The notes: generated from the letters alone by a model not told the origin. DNA of 64,000 nt from Bifidobacterium simiarum (GCF_002802905.1 NZ_PEBK01000001.1:473997-537996), one strand, 5' to 3'. Counted from the first letter of the stretch, positions 1 to 10,657 are shown. A program made the numbers and translations.

Positions 1-1
1 A

Positions 2-1135
2 ATCCGCCCGATGGCCCAGCCCGAGTTCGACGTCAAGGAAGTTCCGGCTTCCGCCAAGGACGAGACCAAGCTGAAGTTCACCGCCGAGGTCGAGGTGCGT
101 CCGAAGTTCGATCTGCCCGAGCTTGACGGCCTGAAGATCGAGGTGGCCAAGCCCGCCGTCTCCGACGATGACGTGAACGCCCGTCTGGAGAACCTGCGCC
201 AGCGCTTCGGCACCCTCGTCGGCGTCGACCGCCCGGCCGCCAAGGGCGACTTCGCCAACATCGACCTCGTCGCCGAGATCGACGGCGAATCCGTCGACTC
301 TCAGGAAGGCGTGAGCTACGAGATCGGTTCCGGCACCATGCTCGACGGCATCGACGAGGCCCTCGACGGCCTGTCCGCCGGCGAGGAGACCACCTTCGAA
401 TCCACCCTGCAGGGTGGCGACCACGAGGGCGAGAAGGCCCAGGTCAAGGTGAAGGTCAACTCCGTGAAGGCCGAGGAGCTGCCGGAGCTGAACGACGACT
501 TCGCTTCCGAAGCCTCCGAGTTCGACACCCTCGACGAGCTCAAGGCCGATGTGCGCAAGCAGTGCGAGCGCGACGCCGAAGGCCGTCAGGCCACCGACGC
601 CCGCGACGCCTTCATCGCCAAGCTGCAGGACTCCGTCGAGATCCCGCTGCCGAAGGGCATCCTCAAGGAGCTCACCTCCGAGCGCCTCAAGCAGCTGACC
701 CCGGATCCGGAGAAGGCCACCGACGACCAGAAGAAGGAAGCCTCCGAGGCCGCCGAGAAGGAACTGCGAGATCAGATCACGCTCGACGCTCTGGCCGAGA
801 AGCTCGACGTCAAGGTCGCCCAGAACGACGTGATGAACTTCCTCGCCTCCATCGCTCAGCAGTACGGCATGGAGCCGAACCGCTTCATCCAGTCCATCAT
901 CCAGGGCGGTCAGCTCGGTTCCGCCGTGCAGGAAGTGGGCCGCTCCAAGGGCCTGCTCGCCGGCATGCGCGCCGTCTCCTTCGTCGACCCGGAGGGCAAC
1001 GACATCGATCTGAGCCAGTTCCTCGGTGAGGACGAGGCCGAAGCCGAGGCTCAGGAGAGCGTCGAGGCCGCTTCCGCCGCCGCTGCCGTGGCCGACCAGA
1101 TCTCCGAGGAGAAGGCCGAAGCCACCGAAGAGTGA
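2..1135 (+). CDS. tig: Trigger factor, 3' part (5' end outside window)
   Basis: Ribosome-associated chaperone and peptidyl-prolyl isomerase that shields nascent chains. The open frame enters from the left edge (codons Ile-Arg-Pro before the first visible Met), so that Met is internal and the ribosome-binding N-terminal domain is missing from the window. What is visible is the FKBP-type PPIase domain (roughly the first 140 residues), the helical C-terminal chaperone domain, and an acidic Glu/Ala-rich tail typical of actinobacterial trigger factors. It stands directly upstream of clpP1-clpP2-clpX, the common tig-clpP-clpX order, and ends in its own terminator. Confidence 0.95.
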   Translation: MRPMAQPEFDVKEVPASAKDETKLKFTAEVEVRPKFDLPELDGLKIEVAKPAVSDDDVNARLENLRQRFGTLVGVDRPAAKGDFANIDLVAEIDGESVDSQEGVSYEIGSGTMLDGIDEALDGLSAGEETTFESTLQGGDHEGEKAQVKVKVNSVKAEELPELNDDFASEASEFDTLDELKADVRKQCERDAEGRQATDARDAFIAKLQDSVEIPLPKGILKELTSERLKQLTPDPEKATDDQKKEASEAAEKELRDQITLDALAEKLDVKVAQNDVMNFLASIAQQYGMEPNRFIQSIIQGGQLGSAVQEVGRSKGLLAGMRAVSFVDPEGNDIDLSQFLGEDEAEAEAQESVEAASAAAAVADQISEEKAEATEE

Positions 1136-1180
1136 CATGGCTGAATGACGGCCGGCCGTTCGGCTTCGACCGTCGTGCCT

Positions 1181-1216
1181 AGGGCTCCCGCCTCTCGCAG
1201 GCAGGGAGCCCTTTTT
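1181..1216 (+). terminator. Rho-independent terminator after tig
   Basis: An 8-9 bp GC-rich stem (arm agggctccc, complementary arm gggagccct) with a short loop is followed by a T run. It separates tig from the clpP operon. Confidence 0.85.
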
Positions 1217-1320
1217 CGCATCAAGGCTGTGAGCATATTCACTTTTCAGCGCAAATCACGGGGAACCGACCCGTGACGCGGTAATCTCGATAATTGAGTC
1301 ACATTAGTGAAGGAGACAAG

Positions 1321-1941
1321 GTGAGCAACTATCTTCAGTCCTCGCCCATGATGGACGGCGGCGACATGCCCGCCGGGCCGGCTGATCCGATCTTCAACCG
1401 GCTGCTCAAGGAGCGCATCATCTGGATGGGCGAAGAGGTCAAGGACGACATGGCCAACCGCATCTGCGCGCAGATGCTGATGCTGGCCGCGGAGGATCCC
1501 AAGAAGGACATCTGGCTGTACATCAATTCGCCCGGTGGCTCCATCACCGCAGGCATGGCCATCTACGACACCATGCAGCTGATCGAGCCCGACGTGGCCA
1601 CCATGGGTCTGGGCATGTGCGCCTCCATGGGCCAGTTCCTGCTCAGCTCCGGTACCAAGGGCAAGCGATTCCTCACCTCTCACGCCCGCGTGCTGATGCA
1701 TCAGCCCTCCGGCGGCGTGGGCGGCACCACCACGGACGTGCGCATCAACGCCGAGCTGATCATGGACATGAAGCGTACCATGGCCGAGCTGACCGCCGAG
1801 CAGACCGGTCATACGGTGGAGGAGATCTACCGCGACAACGAGTACGATCACTGGTTCACCGCACAGCAGGCTCTGGAGTACGGCTTCGTCGACAAGCTGG
1901 TCACCACTCCGAGCTCCATCACCACCGAGAAGGGGGAGTGA
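1321..1941 (+). CDS. clpP1: ClpP1, ATP-dependent Clp protease proteolytic subunit
   Basis: Serine peptidase subunit of the Clp protease, 206 aa with the chosen GTG start. That start is preferred over an in-frame one at 1294 because a clear gaaggaga ribosome site lies just before it and the protein then has normal length. The catalytic triad is visible as Ser102 (in GMCASMGQ), His127 (in LMHQP) and Asp176 (in YDHWF). It is followed after one base by clpP2; actinobacteria usually build a mixed ClpP1P2 tetradecamer, which ClpX encoded just downstream would feed. No heat-shock or ClgR operator was recognised upstream. Confidence 0.95.
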   Translation: MSNYLQSSPMMDGGDMPAGPADPIFNRLLKERIIWMGEEVKDDMANRICAQMLMLAAEDPKKDIWLYINSPGGSITAGMAIYDTMQLIEPDVATMGLGMCASMGQFLLSSGTKGKRFLTSHARVLMHQPSGGVGGTTTDVRINAELIMDMKRTMAELTAEQTGHTVEEIYRDNEYDHWFTAQQALEYGFVDKLVTTPSSITTEKGE

Positions 1942-1942
1942 C

Positions 1943-2596
1943 ATGGCTTCCGAAGAGGCTCAGTACATCACCCGTGCGCAGCGTCTGGCCGGCACGATGC
2001 CGCAGGCGCGCTACATTCTGCCGCAGTTCGAGGAGAAGACCCCATACGGCTTCAAGCGTCAGGATCCGTACACCAAGCTGTTCGAGGACCGCATCATCTT
2101 CATGGGCGTGCAGGTGGACGACACCAGCGCCGACGACATCATGGCCCAGCTGCTGGTGCTGGAAAGCCAGGATCCGAACCGCGACGTGATGATCTACATC
2201 AATTCGCCCGGTGGCTCCATGACCGCCATGACCGCCATCTACGACACCATGCAGTACATCAAGCCCGACGTGCAGACCGTGTGCCTCGGTCAGGCCGCGT
2301 CCGCCGCCGCCATCCTGCTGGCCGCGGGCACCAAGGGCAAGCGTCTGATGCTGCCGAACGCCCGCGTGCTGATCCACCAGCCCGCCATGGGACAGGACTT
2401 CGGCAAGGCCACCGAGATCGAGATCCAGGCCAAGGAGATGCTGCGCATGCGCGAATGGCTGGAGAACACGCTGGCCAAGCATACCGGTCAGGACGTGGAG
2501 AAGATCCGCAAGGACATCGAGGTCGATACCTTCCTTACCGCCCCTCAGGCCAAGGAGTATGGCATCGTCGACGAGGTGATCGAAAACCGCGATTAG
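1943..2596 (+). CDS. clpP2: ClpP2, ATP-dependent Clp protease proteolytic subunit
   Basis: Second ClpP paralogue, 217 aa, starting one base after the clpP1 stop with its ribosome site (agggggag) inside the end of clpP1, so the two are co-translated. Catalytic Ser120 (in GQAASAAA) and His145 (in VLIHQP) are intact, and the Asp lies near EVDTF. The N-terminal stretch of about 45 residues before the conserved fold is longer than in ClpP1. It is expected to assemble with ClpP1 as one ring of the hetero-oligomeric protease. A terminator follows. Confidence 0.95.
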   Translation: MASEEAQYITRAQRLAGTMPQARYILPQFEEKTPYGFKRQDPYTKLFEDRIIFMGVQVDDTSADDIMAQLLVLESQDPNRDVMIYINSPGGSMTAMTAIYDTMQYIKPDVQTVCLGQAASAAAILLAAGTKGKRLMLPNARVLIHQPAMGQDFGKATEIEIQAKEMLRMREWLENTLAKHTGQDVEKIRKDIEVDTFLTAPQAKEYGIVDEVIENRD

Positions 2597-2633
2597 TGAG
2601 ATCGTGCCAGCACGATCGTGACGGTTGCATATC

Positions 2634-2669
2634 GGTCGGAGTCCGGATATTCGGGCTCCGACCGTTTTT
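2634..2669 (+). terminator. Rho-independent terminator after clpP2
   Basis: Eight-bp stem (ggtcggag paired with ctccgacc) followed by gttttt. It ends the clpP1-clpP2 transcript, so clpX is probably transcribed from its own promoter. Confidence 0.85.
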
Positions 2670-3086
2670 CGTTTTCATGGCCGTCAGGGTGGGGAATTTG
2701 ACTGACCGAGAGCATTCAAACGTGTTCTTGCTCACATCTGTATGACCTCATGATCGGGTTAGAACGCGCCAACGGCCGCAGTTCGCCGCTGATCCAGTGG
2801 CCTGTGGTCCATCGGTTCCGTCCAAGGAGAGTCGCGGGATGACCATTCTTGCATGAAACGCAACCGCGGTCTGTGCGGTTGATCGTGCCAACAAGGCCGG
2901 ATCGATGGCGGGAGCGGCCCATCCAAGTGGGGATGGAATCCGGCGATTAGGGGGTATGGGTCGATTTTTTCGACGTCGTGACCGTTTCATTGTACGTCCG
3001 GTGACTCGCCGCGGGTATGGTAGGTAGTCGAACCGTGTTGTCATCCGGATGCCGATGGGCGTGCGATGGGTGCGAAGGAGTCATGT
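2670..3086 (+). other. Intergenic region upstream of clpX, no gene seen
   Basis: About 420 bases between the clpP2 terminator and clpX. Only short antisense frames without plausible start signals occur. A TATGGT hexamer near 3015 could be the clpX -10 element, but no convincing -35 or known heat-shock operator was seen. The long leader may hold regulation that cannot be recognised by eye. Confidence 0.4.
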
Positions 3087-4382
<1,296 letters not shown>

Positions 4383-4413
4383 CCGCCGAAAGCACCCTGC
4401 ATCGGCGTTTTGC

Positions 4414-5049
4414 CTACATCGGCTTGAGCGCGATCCGCTGTCGATGCACCATATGCATCGGATCGACGTAGGTGCCGTTCGCACGTTTGACTCCCCAGTG
4501 CACGCAGGTGCCGGCGCAGTGATCGGACCGTCCGGCGGTCTGCGCGAACGGCATTCCCCGATTCACCGCCGTGCCGACGGGAGCTCCCGCTTCGGCCGGC
4601 TCGTAGGTAGTGGTCAGTCCGTTGCCGTGGCGAAGGCTCACCACGCTTTTACCACCTACCTGCCCGGCGAATGCGATCGTCGCCGTATCGGGCGCGATCA
4701 GCGTGGTGCCGGAAGGGGCGAGGATGTCAATGCCGCGGTGGCCGGGAAGCCATGGTTTCGCCGGGTTGTCGAACGACTTGCCCAGCGGGGGATCCGCATG
4801 CCCGGATGTGCGTACCGGCCAGCGGAACGCGGTCGGACAGGATTCCCCACCACCGGTCGCCGCGGAGACGGCTGGGGATTCGATCGTCGTCCATACGACC
4901 ATGCCCGTCAGCAGCATGATCGTCAGCAGCAGGGAAAGACAGATCCTGCGGCTGAGGCCGCGTCTGCGGTCGGAGAGGCGCCGCTCCAGATACTGCCGAA
5001 GTCTGAGACGCTGACGATATTGATGTCGTTCGTATTGCCAAGGGGTCAT
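4414..5049 (-). CDS. M23-family (LytM-like) peptidase, membrane-anchored
   Basis: 211 aa. An Arg-rich cytoplasmic N-terminus (about 1-35) leads into a hydrophobic segment (about 36-56), then an extracellular peptidase M23 domain (about 75-205). The zinc ligands expected in this family are visible as His104 and Asp108 (HRGID) and His184 (CVHWGV). The first His of the usual HxH motif, which acts in catalysis, is Cys182 here, although a SDHC stretch lies just before it; such CVHWG-type variants occur in actinobacterial relatives as far as I recall. It probably cuts or binds peptidoglycan cross-bridges. Convergent with clpX. Confidence 0.8.
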   Translation of the reverse strand: MTPWQYERHQYRQRLRLRQYLERRLSDRRRGLSRRICLSLLLTIMLLTGMVVWTTIESPAVSAATGGGESCPTAFRWPVRTSGHADPPLGKSFDNPAKPWLPGHRGIDILAPSGTTLIAPDTATIAFAGQVGGKSVVSLRHGNGLTTTYEPAEAGAPVGTAVNRGMPFAQTAGRSDHCAGTCVHWGVKRANGTYVDPMHMVHRQRIALKPM

Positions 5050-5169
5050 GATGGTCCGCTCCCGTTCCGGTCATTGAATGGTGGTTCCAGTCAAGTCGAT
5101 GGGAACGTCGGAGGCCACTGTGATGGGACAATGTGGTTGAATGCTTATCATCGTTGATATTGCAAGGAT

Positions 5170-5182
5170 TGAAACGGTTTCA
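5170..5182. promoter_or_regulatory. Palindrome resembling a LacI-family operator
   Basis: TGAAACGGTTTCA is a perfect 13-bp inverted repeat, followed two bases later by another gaaacgg half-site. It lies between the divergent M23 peptidase gene (start at 5049) and the tRNA-Asn promoter. LacI-type regulators often bind such AAACGGTTT-centred palindromes; the assignment is inference. Confidence 0.4.
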
Positions 5183-5224
5183 TGAAACGGTATGGCCGTG
5201 ATTCTTCTTTGCGACACGCCAAGG

Positions 5225-5253
5225 TTGCGACCGTGGATGTTGCACGCTATTAT
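5225..5253 (+). promoter_or_regulatory. Promoter of tRNA-Asn
   Basis: TTGCGA (-35) and TATTAT (-10) separated by exactly 17 bp, placing the start of transcription about 30 nt before the tRNA. Confidence 0.7.
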
Positions 5254-5288
5254 TCACATCTTGTGAGCTGATGCATCAGACACAGTAT

Positions 5289-5364
<76 letters not shown>

Positions 5365-5366
5365 CC

Positions 5367-5395
5367 AAAGCCCTTGATTCGTCAAGGGCTTTTTT
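5367..5395 (+). terminator. Rho-independent terminator after tRNA-Asn
   Basis: Eleven-bp stem (aaagcccttga paired with tcaagggcttt) closing into a T run, directly behind the tRNA. Confidence 0.9.
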
Positions 5396-5523
5396 CGTAT
5401 CACAGGATATGACCCCGAACCTCGCGATACGACACATGATCTCGATCCGTCGTTCCGTCAAAGCCGTCAACCGGCCCGGTGCATGTGTAGAATCCTTGTA
5501 GATGACCAACGACGGGAGCAGTT

Positions 5524-7338
5524 ATGTTGAAGGAATACACTCGGCCGGAGACCACACGCATCGATGACAACAAGAACATCTTCTCGATCCTCGAGGAGCG
5601 CGCCGGCCGTACTCCCGACGATTCGCTGGTGGAATTCAAGAACGGCGAGGGGGCATGGCAGTCGTTCAGCGCCGAGGAGTTCGAGAAGCTCGTCATCTCC
5701 CTGGCCAAGGGGCTGATCGCCAAGGGCGTGCGCAAGGGCGACTCCATCGCGATCATGTCGCATACGAGATGGGAGTGGACCGCATTGGACATGGCCATCA
5801 TGTCCATCGGCGCCCTGACCGTTCCCGTCTACGAGACGAATTCCGCCGCACAGGTCAAGGCCATCTTCAACGACGCGCAGGTGCGCATGGCCTTCGTGGA
5901 GAACGACGCGCAGCGCGACAAGGTCGAGTCGGTGCGCGATCAGGCGGCCTATCTCGGCGACGTGTACGTGATCGACCTCGATGCGCTCGATACGCTGGCG
6001 GAATTCGGCCGTACGATCGCCGACGACGAGTTCTGGAACCGGGAGAACGCGGTGCAGGGCGACGATCTCGCCACCATCGTGTATACGTCGGGCTCCACCG
6101 GCACCCCGAAGGGCATCGAACTGACCCACGGCAACTTCGTGTTCATCACCTACTCGGGATGCCATTCCATGCCGGACATCTGCATGAAGCCGGACCGCCG
6201 CCTGCTGCTGTTCCTGCCGCTGGCCCATGTCTTCGCCCGGTACATGCAGTTCTTCTGCTTCGCCAGCAACGTCACGCTGGGTCTGTCCAGCGACCTGAAG
6301 ACCATCATCCAGGACTTCCAGGTGTTCAAGCCCACCTTCGTGCTCGCGGTGCCGCGCATCTTCGAGAAGATCTACAACGCCGCCTCGCAGAAGGCCGGAG
6401 CGGGGGTCAAGGGTCGGCTGTTCTACGATGCGGCGACTACGGCGCGCCTGTGGTCCCGCTACCAGCAGTCGGATGAGCGCATGCCGCTGACGGTGAGGCT
6501 CAAGCATCTGTTCTACGAGAAGCTGATCTACCGCTCGATCATGGAGGTGTTCGGCGGGCATGTGGAGTACGCCGTGTCCGGCGGCGCGCCGCTCGACGGG
6601 CAGATCGCCCACTTCTTCAACGGCGTGGGCCTGCCGCTGCTTGAGGGCTATGGCATGACCGAGACCTGCGCCCCGGCCTGCGTGAACCCCACCACGGGCT
6701 ATCGGATCGGCACCATCGGCCTGCCGATGCAGGGCGTGAGCTTCGGCGTGGCCGAGGACGGCGAGCTGTGCATCAGAAGCCGTGCGGTATGCCGCGGATA
6801 CCACAATCATCCCGAGATCACCACCCAGCAGATCGTCAAGGGATGGCTGCACACCGGCGATCTCGGCGACATCGACTCCGATGGATTCGTCACCATCACC
6901 GGTCGCAAGAAGGATCTCATCATCACGGCCGGCGGCAAGAACGTCTCGCCCGGCGTGCTGGAGGCTTCGGTGATGACCTCTCCCGTGGTGGACCAGTGTC
7001 TGGTCATCGGGGATCGGCGCCCGTTCATCGCCGCGCTGATCACCATCGACCTCGCCGACGCGAACGCATGGCTGCGTTCCCAGGGCGGTCAGGAAGTGGA
7101 TTCTCTGGAGGAGGCCAGCCACAATCCGATTATCGCCACCGAGGTGGAGCGGGCCGTGGATGCGGCCAACGCGCTGGTCTCCCGGGCCGAGTCGATCAGG
7201 AAGTTCGAGATCCTCGACGACGATTTCACCGAGGAGAACGGCATGCTCACGCCGAGCATGAAGACGAAGCGCGCGGTGATCGAGGAACGCTACGCCGACC
7301 TGATCAACGACGTGATCTACGTGCCGCGCCGTCGCTGA
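5524..7338 (+). CDS. Long-chain fatty acid-CoA ligase (AMP-forming)
   Basis: 604 aa member of the ANL superfamily that activates fatty acids to acyl-AMP and then acyl-CoA. The AMP-binding P-loop YTSGSTGTPKG lies near residues 186-196, GYGMTE near 375, the hinge TGDLGDID and GRKKDLII near 450-465, and the KTKR-containing C-terminal lid at the end. Cytoplasmic or membrane-peripheral. The ATG follows a cgggag site, and TAGAAT near 5488 is a likely -10. A second paralogue lies at 12673-14910. Substrate chain length cannot be read from the sequence; bifidobacteria lack beta-oxidation as far as known, so a role in lipid incorporation or salvage is more likely than degradation. Confidence 0.88.
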   Translation: MLKEYTRPETTRIDDNKNIFSILEERAGRTPDDSLVEFKNGEGAWQSFSAEEFEKLVISLAKGLIAKGVRKGDSIAIMSHTRWEWTALDMAIMSIGALTVPVYETNSAAQVKAIFNDAQVRMAFVENDAQRDKVESVRDQAAYLGDVYVIDLDALDTLAEFGRTIADDEFWNRENAVQGDDLATIVYTSGSTGTPKGIELTHGNFVFITYSGCHSMPDICMKPDRRLLLFLPLAHVFARYMQFFCFASNVTLGLSSDLKTIIQDFQVFKPTFVLAVPRIFEKIYNAASQKAGAGVKGRLFYDAATTARLWSRYQQSDERMPLTVRLKHLFYEKLIYRSIMEVFGGHVEYAVSGGAPLDGQIAHFFNGVGLPLLEGYGMTETCAPACVNPTTGYRIGTIGLPMQGVSFGVAEDGELCIRSRAVCRGYHNHPEITTQQIVKGWLHTGDLGDIDSDGFVTITGRKKDLIITAGGKNVSPGVLEASVMTSPVVDQCLVIGDRRPFIAALITIDLADANAWLRSQGGQEVDSLEEASHNPIIATEVERAVDAANALVSRAESIRKFEILDDDFTEENGMLTPSMKTKRAVIEERYADLINDVIYVPRRR

Positions 7339-7390
7339 TCGGCGTAAGGCGGCCCGGCGGGGCCGTGGCCGCCTCCTACAGTCCTACGGT

Positions 7391-9034
7391 CTACAGACCG
7401 GCGTCGGCGGGCCTGATGTATCCCGGGTCGATCAGCGTCTTCTTCAGGTTGTTGGCCGAGACGCTGACCGGGGTCTTCTCGATGAGCGGCACCTTCTTCC
7501 CGTTCATCGTCGTGGTGCCGTCGACGTCGTCGCCGGACACGCCCTTGCCTGCGTTGAGCAGCGTCGCGGTCTTGGCGATCTCCTTGGCGTAGGCGTCGCG
7601 GTCCTCGAGGCCGGTGCTCCACTGGGCGCCATCGACCACATTGGTGATGTTCGACAGATAGGCGCCGTAGCCGGTGACGATGGGCCATGCGTCGGTGGCG
7701 GTGTCGCCGTCCGCGTCGGTGGCGCCGCCCGAGACGGTGCCGGACGACTTCTGGGGATCCGGCACCTGATGCTTCTTGAGATCCTTGTTGCCGACGATGT
7801 TGTCGACGATGCCGCCGATGGTGATCTGCGGGTTGATGTCCGCCGCGGATCCCCGGTATCCTGCGGACGACAGCTGCGAAACGACCGCCGAGGCGACGAA
7901 ATCGTTCATCGCCAGTACGCCGTCGATCGCCGGCAGGTTCTTGGAGTTCTTCAGATCGAGACGGTTGGACAGTTCCTTGCGGACGGCCTGCGCATCGGTG
8001 GCCTGGAACGACACGGCCTTCCAGCTGTCCGCATCGCTGTGGGCGTCAAGCAGGCCGGAGGGGCTCACCGCCGCGCCGGAACGATAATAGGGGCCGAGCA
8101 CCTCCCAGATGCCGGAGAACACTTCCTTGGTGACGGCGTCGTCGGCGTTGGCGGGCAGGAGGATCTCCACATGCTTGGGGTTCTCGCTGCTGGTCTGCGA
8201 CAGTTCGAGCTTGCTGGCGAGCAGCGTGGCCTGCGTGCGGGCGATGTCGCGGAGCGTGGACAGGCTGACGAAAACGTCGGGCGTATACCCTTCGATGCTG
8301 TTCGCGACGAGGATGACGCGCACCCCGGCCTTGCGGGCCCGGTTCAGTGCGGTCACCAGTCGGGAGACGTCGCCGTTCGCGGACGTGTCGTCGGACGTAT
8401 CGGATGAGGAGGAAGAGGACGATGCCGACGAGGACGCGGATGCGGACGACTTGCCGTCAGTGTTGTTTTCGGCGGTGTTGTTTTCGGCGGTGTTGTTTTC
8501 GTCAGTGGACAGCGATTGCGACACATAGTCGCCGTACTGCCGGGTCACGTCGTCGGGGGAGGCCACGGGCGCCACGATCATCGTCTCCCGGGAGGTGCCG
8601 GCGTTGGAGGTGCCGGCGTTGGAGGTGCCGGCGTTGGAGGTGCCGGCGTCGGAATCGCCGGAGTTCCCCTCGGCATCCTTCCGCTTGCTGCGTTCGGCAA
8701 GACGGTCGTTGATCGCGTCCGCCTGATCCTCCAGGCTTTTGGAGCTGGTCGTGGTGATGTCGTCCTTGTCGATGCCCTGATCGACGAGTGCTTCGGTGAC
8801 GGAGCGCTCCAGCTTCGTCCACTTGTTCAGTGGCGTGCTCTGCGAAAGGGTGATGCCGTCCGAGGGGAGGAACATCGATACCGTCCCCGGGTCGCCGGTC
8901 GTGGCGGAGGCGCTTGCCGAGGGGGATTCGGCCGAATCGGAGTCCGTTTCTCCACAGGCGGCCAGCGTCAGCAGCATGGCTGCGCAGGTGGCCGCCGAGA
9001 AGATCATCCTGCAACGTTCTCGCCACTTGAGCAC
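7391..9034 (-). CDS. Lipoprotein resembling a periplasmic-binding-protein type 1 fold
   Basis: About 547 aa from the chosen GTG, which lies 9 nt after a gaagga site; an ATG nine codons later (Met-Ile-Phe-Ser) is an alternative. A lipoprotein signal peptide ends in LTLAACG. A Ser/Ala/Thr-rich linker with NAGTS and ENNTA tandem repeats follows. The remainder (VSRLVTALNRARKAGVRVILVANS, SGLLDAHSDADSW, AIDGVLAMNDFVASAVVSQL) looks like sugar- or LuxP-type substrate-binding domains, but with long insertions. No permease or ATPase gene is adjacent, so it may be a sensor or an orphan receptor rather than a transporter part. Ligand unknown. Confidence 0.6.
   Translation of the reverse strand: MLKWRERCRMIFSAATCAAMLLTLAACGETDSDSAESPSASASATTGDPGTVSMFLPSDGITLSQSTPLNKWTKLERSVTEALVDQGIDKDDITTTSSKSLEDQADAINDRLAERSKRKDAEGNSGDSDAGTSNAGTSNAGTSNAGTSRETMIVAPVASPDDVTRQYGDYVSQSLSTDENNTAENNTAENNTDGKSSASASSSASSSSSSSDTSDDTSANGDVSRLVTALNRARKAGVRVILVANSIEGYTPDVFVSLSTLRDIARTQATLLASKLELSQTSSENPKHVEILLPANADDAVTKEVFSGIWEVLGPYYRSGAAVSPSGLLDAHSDADSWKAVSFQATDAQAVRKELSNRLDLKNSKNLPAIDGVLAMNDFVASAVVSQLSSAGYRGSAADINPQITIGGIVDNIVGNKDLKKHQVPDPQKSSGTVSGGATDADGDTATDAWPIVTGYGAYLSNITNVVDGAQWSTGLEDRDAYAKEIAKTATLLNAGKGVSGDDVDGTTTMNGKKVPLIEKTPVSVSANNLKKTLIDPGYIRPADAGL
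8461..8505 (-). repeat. 15-bp in-frame tandem repeat (3 units, AENNT)
   Basis: Three 15-bp units (two identical tgttgttttcggcgg, third diverged) inside the lipoprotein gene encode ENNTA-type pentapeptides in the linker. Copy-number change would keep the frame. Confidence 0.9.
8592..8651 (-). repeat. 15-bp in-frame tandem repeat (4 units, NAGTS)
   Basis: Three identical units of gaggtgccggcgttg plus one with a single change encode four NAGTS-type pentapeptides in the linker of the lipoprotein at 7391-9034. Confidence 0.95.
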
Positions 9035-9221
9035 GACATCACATCCTTCGGTTCGTATGAGCCGGGGCGGGGCGCCCCACAAAACATCGACTATGGGGAT
9101 TGTAGGCCATTTCCCTGATCAGCGCCCTGATCGGCGCCCGGCGCCGGCGTTCGCACTTACCGGACGGCGAGGAGACACCGACCGGACGGCGAGGAAGCAA
9201 CGACCGGGCGGTAAAGACGCG

Positions 9222-9264
9222 ACGGGGGCGGTGCCGCGACGTCGTCGCGTATCACCGCCCCCGT
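9222..9264 (-). terminator. Hairpin terminator after icd
   Basis: Twelve-bp GC-rich stem (acgggggcggtg paired with caccgcccccgt) just past the icd stop, followed on the minus strand by only a short T-containing tract. The adjoining 9159-9221 stretch holds two to three imperfect 22-bp tandem copies around accggacggcgagga. Confidence 0.6.
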
Positions 9265-9284
9265 GCGATCCGGAGTGTCGTGCG

Positions 9285-10505
9285 CTATGCGGCAAGCGCC
9301 TTGGCGAGGTTCTCGTCGAGGGCGTTCATGAAGCCCTCGGTGTCGAGCCACGGCTGGTCCGGTCCGATGAGCATGGCGAGGTCCTTGGTCATCTGGCCGC
9401 CTTCGACGGTGTCGACGATGACCTTCTCCAGCGTCTCGGCGAAGTGACGCACCTCGGGGGTGCCGTCGAGATCGGCGCGGTGCTTGAGACCGCCGGTCCA
9501 CGCGAAGATCGAGGCGATCGGGTTGGTGGACGTCTTCTCGCCCTTGAGCCAGCGGCGGTAGTGGCGGGTGACGGTGCCGTGGGCGGCCTCCGCCTCGACG
9601 GTCTGTCCGTCCGGGGTCATGAGCACGGAGGTCATGAGGCCGAGCGAGCCGAAGCCCTGCGCCACGGAGTCGGACTGCACGTCGCCGTCATAGTTCTTGC
9701 AGGCCCAGATGTAGCCGCCGTGCCACTTGAGGGAGCTGGCCACCATGTCGTCGATCAGCCGGTGCTCGTAGGTGAGGCCCTCCGCCTCGTAGCGGTCCTT
9801 GTACTCGGTTTCGTAGACCTCGGCGAAGATGTCCTTGAACTGGCCGTCGTAGGCCTTGAGGATGGTGTTCTTGGTGGACAGGTAGACGGGGTAGTGGCGC
9901 ATGAGCCCGTAGTTGAAGCAGGCGCGCGCGAAGCCGCGGATGGAGTCGTTGACGTTGTACTGCACCTGGGCGACGCCGCCGTCCTTGCCGTAGTCGTAGA
10001 CCACATGCTCGATGGGTTCGGAGCCGTCCTCGGGGGTGAACGTGACGGTGAGCCGTCCGGCGCCCGGGACCTTGAAGTCCGTGGCCTTGTACTGGTCGCC
10101 GAAGGCGTGACGGGCCACGACGATCGGCTTGGTCCATCCGGGGACGAGCCGCGGGACGTTGCTCATCACGATCGGCTCGCGGAAGATCGTGCCGCCGAGG
10201 ATGTTGCGGATCGTGCCGTTGGGGGACTTCCACATCTTCTTCAGGCCGAACTCCTTGACGCGGGCCTCGTCGGGGGTGATGGTGGCGCACTTGACGCCGA
10301 CATGGTACTTCTGAATGGCCTTGGCCGAGTCGATGGTCACCTGGTCATCGGTGGCGTCGCGGTTCTCGATGCCCAGATCGTAGTAGTCGAGATCGATGTC
10401 GAGGTACGGCAGGATGAGACGGTCCTTGATGTCCTTCCAGATGACGCGCGTCATCTCGTCGCCGTCAAGCTCGACGACCTTGCCCTCTACATTGATTTTT
10501 GCCAT
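9285..10505 (-). CDS. icd: NADP-dependent isocitrate dehydrogenase, eukaryote-like dimeric type
   Basis: 406 aa. Oxidatively decarboxylates isocitrate to 2-oxoglutarate with NADP+. The N-terminus ([14 protein letters not shown]), the substrate motif [19 protein letters not shown] and the late [10 protein letters not shown] stretch are those of the roughly 400-residue homodimeric enzyme shared with eukaryotes, not the E. coli type. In organisms with an incomplete citric acid cycle such as bifidobacteria it would supply 2-oxoglutarate for glutamate synthesis. A ribosome site (gaaggagcg) precedes the ATG. Divergent from guaB3. Confidence 0.95.
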   Translation of the reverse strand: MAKINVEGKVVELDGDEMTRVIWKDIKDRLILPYLDIDLDYYDLGIENRDATDDQVTIDSAKAIQKYHVGVKCATITPDEARVKEFGLKKMWKSPNGTIRNILGGTIFREPIVMSNVPRLVPGWTKPIVVARHAFGDQYKATDFKVPGAGRLTVTFTPEDGSEPIEHVVYDYGKDGGVAQVQYNVNDSIRGFARACFNYGLMRHYPVYLSTKNTILKAYDGQFKDIFAEVYETEYKDRYEAEGLTYEHRLIDDMVASSLKWHGGYIWACKNYDGDVQSDSVAQGFGSLGLMTSVLMTPDGQTVEAEAAHGTVTRHYRRWLKGEKTSTNPIASIFAWTGGLKHRADLDGTPEVRHFAETLEKVIVDTVEGGQMTKDLAMLIGPDQPWLDTEGFMNALDENLAKALAA

Positions 10506-10657
10506 ATGAATCGCTCCTTCTGCCGGGCATATGGGTATTGGTCACATTAACCACGCCCTTTCATACACGACATATGTTTCCTCGCGCACGAAATGTCCGT
10601 GTCCGGCGAATGGTACCGTCGGGACCCGCGTCTGGACGCCGCATTAGCCTAGGAGCC

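Noticed and set aside
5467..7122. Long antisense frame (551 codons) opposite the acyl-CoA synthetase, and many similar ones
   Set aside because: High GC at third positions opens long antisense frames; composition is low-complexity Arg/His/Val/Gly and no ribosome sites fit.
8592..8651. Regular short repeats as a possible CRISPR array
   Set aside because: Units are 15 bp with no spacers, in frame within a protein; they are coding tandem repeats.
9159..9221. Imperfect 22-bp tandem repeat between lipoprotein and icd genes
   Set aside because: Only two to three diverged copies, no other copies in the window, no evident role.
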